This document shows positions 59,118 to 64,000 of a stretch of DNA of 64,000 nucleotides, one piece after another. This DNA comes from Oscillospiraceae bacterium (GTDB lineage: Bacteria > Bacillota > Clostridia > Oscillospirales > Oscillospiraceae), in NCBI GenBank assembly GCA_015068305.1, contig SVKV01000003.1:1-64000 (forward strand). Direction: 5' to 3'. The stretch's first letter is position 1. The number at the start of each line of letters is the position of its first letter. A program made the position numbers and the translations under genes. The notes beneath the pieces are model-generated. The model did no database searches. It was given only the letters and a program-made list of their open reading frames with translations, and was not told the origin of the DNA.

Positions 59118-59873
59118 TTATTCACCGTGGACGATCTTGCGCAGAGCCTTGATCCGGGCACCGGGATCGTCGGAGCCATAGACATTGCGGCCGATGGCGC
59201 AGCCCTTGGCACCGCAGTCAATGGCGTACTGGACCACATCCTCCAGGCTGGCGCTCTTGGGGCCGCCGGCCATGACAACGGGAACGGGGCAGTGGGCAAC
59301 GACCTTGTCGAAGTCCTTGGCAGAGCACAGGATCTTCACTGCATCGGCGCCGTACTCAAAGCCGGCACGGGCGCAGGCATCGATCCAGTCGAAATCGGTC
59401 TGGTCTTCCCAGTTGCAGTGCAGCAGCTCGGGGAAGAAGGGCATGCCGTACTTGTGGCACTCCCAGCGCAGCTCCTTCATCAGGGTGATCTGCTCGTGCT
59501 CGGAAGGATTGCTCTCCTCGCCCACGAAGACCATGGTCATGATGGCATCGGCACCCAGGGCAACCGCTTCCTCCACGGAAACAGTCAGGGTGTGGTTCAG
59601 GGCATTCTGGGAATACTTGGTAACGCCGCCGGTAACGCGCAGGATCAGACCGCACTTGCCGCCGTAGATGTCGGCAGTGGCCCGGGCCCAGCCGGGTCCG
59701 CAGATGATGGCGTCAGCACCGGCATCCACAACTGCCTTGGTGATGGCACGGACATCTTCCAGACCGGGAACAGTGCCGTTGAACAGGCCCATATCCAGGG
59801 CGGAGATAACAGCCTTGCCGTCATCTTTGAAGATTCTTCTCATTCTGATTTCCTTGCCGCTCATAACATTCAT
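59118..59873 (-). CDS. Class I aldolase, DeoC/FbaB/LsrF family
   Basis: The 251-residue TIM-barrel protein has the pattern of DhnA/FbaB-type aldolases: SALDMGLFNG near the start, ADAIICGPGWAR, the Schiff-base region GADAVKILCSAKDF with the probable catalytic Lys, and the phosphate site VVMAGGPKSA and GRNVYGSDDP. It should cleave or form a phosphorylated sugar acid or sugar. GGAGCG lies about 10 bases before the start. Substrate unknown. Confidence 0.85.
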   Translation of the reverse strand: MNVMSGKEIRMRRIFKDDGKAVISALDMGLFNGTVPGLEDVRAITKAVVDAGADAIICGPGWARATADIYGGKCGLILRVTGGVTKYSQNALNHTLTVSVEEAVALGADAIMTMVFVGEESNPSEHEQITLMKELRWECHKYGMPFFPELLHCNWEDQTDFDWIDACARAGFEYGADAVKILCSAKDFDKVVAHCPVPVVMAGGPKSASLEDVVQYAIDCGAKGCAIGRNVYGSDDPGARIKALRKIVHGE

Positions 59874-59942
59874 GGTAAATTCGCTCCTTTTATGTATTGT
59901 AGGTTGATAGGTTTTATTCTGAATGCCAGACTGATTCCGTTA

Positions 59943-61094
59943 TTAGCGGACAGACTCAAGCAGTTTCATGCAGGCTTCCACAGTGAAGGATTCGTAGCCG
60001 GTGATATCGGTGGGGCCCCAGGGCAGAGCCTTCTCGGCGCAGGCCTTCACCTGCTCTTCGGTCAGATGGATGTTTGCCTCCGCCAGGGTCACAGGCATAC
60101 CCAGCTTTTTGAAGAATTCACGCATCAGCTGTCCTGCAGGGCGGCCGGGCTGGCCGAAGACCTCAGCAGACAGCCGCGCAATACGGCCGGACACATCGGT
60201 GGGGGTAACCAGGTCCACATAGGCGGGCATCACGATGGTCATGCCGGCGCCGTGGGCCAGATTGAACATGGCGGAAATGCCGTGCTCGACCATGTGAGAA
60301 ATCCAGTTTTCGTCATGGCCCACGCCCAGCACCTGGCTCATGGCCAGATAACTTGCCCACAGCAGATTGGCCTTGGCATCAAAGTTTTTGGGATCTTCCA
60401 TGGCAACAGGGCCCCACTGAACCACCGCCTTCATGACGCCCAGCAGCATATTGTCGCTGACATCCACATGGGTATCATTGTGCAGATACTGCTCCAGCAG
60501 ATGGGACAGGATATCGCAGATGCCGCAGGCTGCGGGATAGGCAGGCAGAGAATAGGTCAGGGAGGGGCTGGTGATGGAGAACCGGGGACGCATGGTTGCC
60601 TCGGTATAGATCAGTTTTTCCTGGACTGCATCATTGCTGATGACGGCGCTGGGGTTGGATTCGCTGCCGGTGGAGGGGATGGTGACCACCAGGCCCACGG
60701 GCAGGGCCGGATTCTCCGGCTGCTTGGTAAAGCTCACATAGTCCCAGATGCCACCTTCGGTGGGGTTGGCGATCAGCATGGCCACAGCCTTGCAGGAATC
60801 GATGACGCTGCCGCCGCCGATGCCGATGACAAAGTCGCAGCCCGCTGCCGCAGCTTCTGCAGCGCAGGAATTGACATAGACATCGGTGGGGTTGGAGATC
60901 ACATCGGTGCGCATCACATAGGGAATCTGCACTTCCCCGAATGCCTCGGTGGGAATGTGGGTCATGAAATCCAGGCACAGCACGAAGGGCTTCTTCGGCT
61001 GATGCTTCTGCAGCTGATTTTTCAGCGCATCCACGGGATTCTCTGCAAATACATACTCGGTTTTCAGAGAAAACTCAAAGGCTTTATAAGACAT
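59943..61094 (-). CDS. Iron-containing alcohol dehydrogenase
   Basis: The 383-residue group III dehydrogenase has the cofactor motif GIGGGSVIDSCKA, TIPSTGSESNPSAV, and metal ligands in CDILSHLLEQY and WISHMVEHGISAMFNLAHGAGM. It follows the BDH/YqhD-like subfamily that reduces aldehydes, often products of aldolase cleavage, which fits the neighbouring aldolase. AAAGGAG precedes the start. Confidence 0.9.
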   Translation of the reverse strand: MSYKAFEFSLKTEYVFAENPVDALKNQLQKHQPKKPFVLCLDFMTHIPTEAFGEVQIPYVMRTDVISNPTDVYVNSCAAEAAAAGCDFVIGIGGGSVIDSCKAVAMLIANPTEGGIWDYVSFTKQPENPALPVGLVVTIPSTGSESNPSAVISNDAVQEKLIYTEATMRPRFSITSPSLTYSLPAYPAACGICDILSHLLEQYLHNDTHVDVSDNMLLGVMKAVVQWGPVAMEDPKNFDAKANLLWASYLAMSQVLGVGHDENWISHMVEHGISAMFNLAHGAGMTIVMPAYVDLVTPTDVSGRIARLSAEVFGQPGRPAGQLMREFFKKLGMPVTLAEANIHLTEEQVKACAEKALPWGPTDITGYESFTVEACMKLLESVR

Positions 61095-61105
61095 AACAGA
61101 CTCCT

Positions 61106-62089
61106 TTACTGCCAGAATGTGGTTTCAATGTTCCGGGCTACCTCTTCCAGGTCCAGATGATTATTCTCGATAACGGTCCGGAGAATATCTTCGGGGATGT
61201 TATGGCCGCCGGCATAGGCCGCGCAGAGGGCACCGGTGAGGGCTCCTACGGTATCGGTATCGCCGCCCAGGGAAGCACAGAGCTTCAGTGCGCCGAATAC
61301 ATCCTTTCCCTTTGCAAGGAATACCGTCATGGCCACGGTAAAGGCATCGATGGACTCCAGGCCGTTGCCGTAGACATGGAACAGCAGATGGCGGATCCGC
61401 TCATCGGAGGCATCCTCCTCCAGATCCTCCCGGATCTTCTTCAGCCGGGCGATGCAGTCCGGGGCAGCAGCCACATAGTCCACACTTTCATAGGCCCGCC
61501 GGGCACCCCGCTCCGCAGCTTCCAGAATTTCCGGAATCTCCCTGCCGTCCAGAATCGCCCGGAGGGCAAAGCCGTAGGCTGCCGCCGCAGAGATTGCCTG
61601 GGAGGTATGGTGGGTGGGAATACAGCCCATGCGGATGCAGTGCAGCAGGTGATCCTCGTCACCTCTGCCGGCGCAGAGCACCAGAGAAGGAGTGCGCATG
61701 ATGCCGCCGTTGGTGGTACCGCTGCGGCCTGCCTCCATGGGAGATACGCCTTCCTTGATGGCATTGAGGGCTTTCATGGAACTGGGTCCGATATATTTCT
61801 TCGCAACGGCATCACATTCCACAACCCAGCGGGAAAGTGCCTCTGCGGAATTTTCAACAGTAATTTCACCCGCGGCCGTGTAGGCCCGGGCCAGATACAG
61901 ATTCTGCTCCGTATCGTCGGTAACACTGCCGTAGGGCAGTTCAAAATGGGTATAGGACTTGCCGGGATCCAGCAAGCCATTAATTTCCGGATAGACCCGG
62001 TCAATATCGGTCTGGGTCATGAATTCGGTGGGCATGCCCAGAGCATCACCAACCGCAAGAGCCTCCAGAATGCTTTTCAAAACAGTCAA
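61106..62089 (-). CDS. ADP-ribosylglycohydrolase-family protein
   Basis: The 327-residue all-helical protein carries the two metal-binding motifs of the family, TDDTE at residues 57-61 and GGDTDT near 267, with a conserved GDALGMP start. Known members remove ADP-ribose from proteins or hydrolyse nucleoside-like glycosides. In this operon with a sugar transporter, cleavage of an imported riboside or glycoside is the more likely role; that is inference from context. Its stop lies 11 bp before the next gene. Confidence 0.88.
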   Translation of the reverse strand: MTVLKSILEALAVGDALGMPTEFMTQTDIDRVYPEINGLLDPGKSYTHFELPYGSVTDDTEQNLYLARAYTAAGEITVENSAEALSRWVVECDAVAKKYIGPSSMKALNAIKEGVSPMEAGRSGTTNGGIMRTPSLVLCAGRGDEDHLLHCIRMGCIPTHHTSQAISAAAAYGFALRAILDGREIPEILEAAERGARRAYESVDYVAAAPDCIARLKKIREDLEEDASDERIRHLLFHVYGNGLESIDAFTVAMTVFLAKGKDVFGALKLCASLGGDTDTVGALTGALCAAYAGGHNIPEDILRTVIENNHLDLEEVARNIETTFWQ

Positions 62090-62124
62090 TGCTTTTCCTC
62101 ATTTCTATCGGTCCAAAGACAACA

Positions 62125-62164
62125 AAAAACTCACCAACTGGCACCGCTTGCGCGGTGCCAGTTG
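62125..62164 (-). terminator. Hairpin with T tail after the SBP gene
   Basis: A 13-bp stem (62135-62147 with 62152-62164) with a TTGC loop is followed on the minus strand by GTGAGTTTTTTG. It lies between the solute-binding protein and the ADP-ribosylglycohydrolase genes and probably lowers expression of the enzymes relative to the binding protein. Confidence 0.8.
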
Positions 62165-62208
62165 TGCGGGAGTTAATCAAAAATCAGATCATTTTGAGTG
62201 CGGTGAGA

Positions 62209-63564
62209 TTACATCTCGTCCAGCAGCTGATCAATACCATCGTTCAGAGCTTCCTGAACGTCAGCACCGTTCTCGATCTCGGACATAACGGAGCCCAGGA
62301 TGGAGTCCATGGTGCCCATCTCGTCGAAGTGCCAGTAGGACCAGGAGTTAGCCATGTAATCATACACGGTCTGACGGCGGCCGTCCTCAGCGATGGCGTT
62401 CTTGACGTAGTCAGACTCCATAGCGGAAGCGTAGATAGGCAGGTAGCCGGTCTCGATGGCGAACTCGGTGTGCTTCTCTTCGCCCATCAGGAACTTCAGC
62501 AGATCCCAGGCAGCAGCCAGCTTGGCATCATCGCCGTTGGGGAAGCAGACCAGGTGGTTGCCGCCCAGAGCGACGGATTCCTGTGCGAAGGAAGGCATGG
62601 GCAGGCAGCCGAAGTCAGCAATCTCAGTATTGCCGGCCCAGCGAGCCAGACGGACGGAGGAAGAAACCAGGAATGCAGTCTGACCAGCCTGGAAGGACTT
62701 GTCAGCGTTGCCGTGCTGGTCGACGGGCATCAGACCATTGGCAGTCAGCTTCTGCCAGAACTGGCCGACTTCGACAGCAGCTGCGTCGTTGTAGACGGGT
62801 TCCACGGAGCCGGAGGAAGTGTCGATGATGGAGTTGCCATTCTGGTTCAGCATGCTCTTGAACAGCCAGGGCACGTCGTTGACGTCGAAGCCGTAGGTAG
62901 CGCCGCCGTCCTTGACAGCACGCTCAGCCAGGGCATACAGGTCGTCCCAGGACTTGGGAGCTTCGGTAGCCAGGTCGATGCCGGCAGCCTCAATGATGTC
63001 CTTGTTGTAGTACAGAACGGGAACAGAGATGCCGTAGGGCAGAGCGCAGATCCGGTTCTGGAACTGAGCATACTTCCAAACGCCTTCGTAGATGCCGTTC
63101 TTATCGAAGGCGGGATCTTCGATCAGGGTCTCGATGGTCCAGTCTTCGCGGGCGCCGGTGTACAGGGGAGCTGCGGAGATCAGAGCCACGTCGGGAGCAG
63201 TGTTGGTCAGCAGGTTAGCAGAGATCTTCTCAGCAGCATCTGCATAGGAACCTGCGTAGGACAGTTCGATGGTGACATTGGGGTGAGCGGCGTTCCACTC
63301 CTTGACCAGAGCTTCGAACTTCTCACCGGTGACACCGGAAACAGCGTACCAAACCTGCAGAGAAACGTTCTCAGTGGGCATGGTGTACAGGGGGTTGTTC
63401 TCGTCGACCTCGGGAGCAGCGGGAGCTTCAGCCTCGGGAGCGGCGGGAGCGTCAGCCTTGGGGGCTTCGGGAGCGGGAGCTTCGGGTTCGGAAGCGCCGC
63501 AGGCAGCCAGACCCAGAACCATGACCAGGGCCAGCAGCAGAGCAATGAGTTTCTTCATCTTCAT
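62209..63564 (-). CDS. ABC transporter sugar-binding lipoprotein (family 1)
   Basis: The 451-residue protein has a lipoprotein signal (MVLGLAACG, lipobox LAAC), a 35-residue Ala/Pro/Glu linker and a family 1 solute-binding domain like UgpB/MalE: VSLQVWYAVSGVTGEKFEALVKEWNAAHPNV, ALPYGISVPVLYYNKD, AWDLLKFLMGEEKHTEFA and SVMSEIENGADVQEALND. It should capture a sugar or glycerophosphodiester-like compound outside the cell. AAAGGAAAAA precedes the start at 63564. It lies 17 bp after the permease gene. Confidence 0.92.
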   Translation of the reverse strand: MKMKKLIALLLALVMVLGLAACGASEPEAPAPEAPKADAPAAPEAEAPAAPEVDENNPLYTMPTENVSLQVWYAVSGVTGEKFEALVKEWNAAHPNVTIELSYAGSYADAAEKISANLLTNTAPDVALISAAPLYTGAREDWTIETLIEDPAFDKNGIYEGVWKYAQFQNRICALPYGISVPVLYYNKDIIEAAGIDLATEAPKSWDDLYALAERAVKDGGATYGFDVNDVPWLFKSMLNQNGNSIIDTSSGSVEPVYNDAAAVEVGQFWQKLTANGLMPVDQHGNADKSFQAGQTAFLVSSSVRLARWAGNTEIADFGCLPMPSFAQESVALGGNHLVCFPNGDDAKLAAAWDLLKFLMGEEKHTEFAIETGYLPIYASAMESDYVKNAIAEDGRRQTVYDYMANSWSYWHFDEMGTMDSILGSVMSEIENGADVQEALNDGIDQLLDEM

Positions 63565-63581
63565 TTTTTCCTTTCGCTTTT

Positions 63582-64000
63582 TTATTTGATTCCCGTGAGG
63601 GTAATCGACTTGACAAGCTGCTTCTCGTAGATGGAGTATACGATCAGCACGGGCACCACCGTCAGCACAGCGGCGGCCATCATCACCTGATACTCGCTGG
63701 AGCTTTCCTGAACCAGGTACTTCAGACCGATGGGCAGAGTGCGAAGCTTGGTGGAGTTGGTGACGATCAGCGGCCACTGATAGGACTTCCAGTGACCCAG
63801 GAAGGAGAACAGGGCTGCGGTGGTGATGCCGGAAACGGAGCTGGGGAGCATGATCTTAAAGAGGCAGCCCATATAACCGCAGCCGTCGATTCTTGCAGCT
63901 TCCAGCAGCTCATTGGGCACGGAAACAAAGAAGGACATGATCAGCATGGTGGTGAAGGCGCTCATGATCTGGGGCAGGATAATACCGGCATAGGTGTTGA
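63582..64000 (-). CDS. ABC sugar transporter permease, MalG/UgpE type (partial)
   Basis: The frame is open to the window edge, so the N-terminal part is missing. The visible 139 residues include the cytoplasmic EAA loop (NELLEAARIDGCGYMGCLFKIMLP) that docks with the ATPase, and three membrane segments, with the usual ending EKQLVKSITLTGIK. A second permease is expected beyond the window; the ATPase may be shared with other systems. Confidence 0.9.
   Translation of the reverse strand, partial: NTYAGIILPQIMSAFTTMLIMSFFVSVPNELLEAARIDGCGYMGCLFKIMLPSSVSGITTAALFSFLGHWKSYQWPLIVTNSTKLRTLPIGLKYLVQESSSEYQVMMAAAVLTVVPVLIVYSIYEKQLVKSITLTGIK

Noticed and set aside
1..64000. CRISPR arrays, tRNA and rRNA genes
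   Set aside because: No regularly spaced direct repeats, cloverleaf patterns or rRNA signatures were noticed by eye. A tRNA or covariance-model scan would be decisive.

Overview
The window looks like a chromosome segment from a Gram-positive gut anaerobe of class Clostridia, probably order Oscillospirales. The signs are consensus sigma-A promoters (TTGACA, 16-18 bp, TATAAT), strong AGGAGG ribosome sites, GC-rich third codon positions in the core genes, TnpV/DUF6809 mobile cargo, ECF and GPH transporters and uronate catabolism. Species cannot be fixed from the sequence alone. I see no rRNA, tRNA or CRISPR array.

About 257-8920 is a lower-GC integrative mobilizable element. It carries TnpV, a DUF6809 protein, a lipoprotein with a probable beta-helix domain, a MobA/MobL relaxase with a candidate oriT, an excisionase-like protein, an XRE repressor and a tyrosine integrase. 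A 13-bp direct repeat with an internal palindrome is a candidate pair of att sites. A nested-stem element at 1334-1490 looks like a structured RNA. The left edge of the window holds the end of an unrelated P-loop kinase-like gene.

8975-12951 is a YhaO/YhaN-type (SbcD/SbcC-like) pair. 13055-17086 is a GH2 glycosidase followed by an orphan family 5 solute-binding lipoprotein whose two halves are in swapped order (circular permutation), the most unusual protein in the window. Divergent from it, 17293-22927 encodes hexuronate catabolism: UxaC, UxuA, an SDR mannonate/fructuronate reductase, KDPG aldolase and KDG kinase. A beta-glucuronidase-type GH2 would feed this pathway.

23331-26406 holds cardiolipin synthase, a radical SAM/SPASM protein and a Nudix hydrolase. 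26451-30491 (minus) is an ECF vitamin-type transporter (S, fused double ATPase, T) with a SAM hydroxide adenosyltransferase. 30714-42413 is a purine operon behind a ZTP (ZMP) riboswitch: purE-C-F-M-N, an archaeal-type PurO-like IMP cyclohydrolase, a stand-alone AICAR formyltransferase, purD and a full-length purL. Its PurF lacks the usual N-terminal catalytic cysteine.

42466-49791 holds TraX, then an AraC regulator divergent from a catabolic operon of a GPH symporter, two tandem creatininase-family hydrolases and two esterases. 49841-55557 has a small membrane protein, a second GPH symporter with a divergent TetR regulator, an SGNH hydrolase, DegV and PlsC. 55741-64000 has a PfkB sugar kinase and a convergent minus-strand operon: ABC sugar permease (cut by the window edge), solute-binding protein, ADP-ribosylglycohydrolase family protein, iron alcohol dehydrogenase, class I aldolase, zinc alcohol dehydrogenase and a type I phosphodiesterase.
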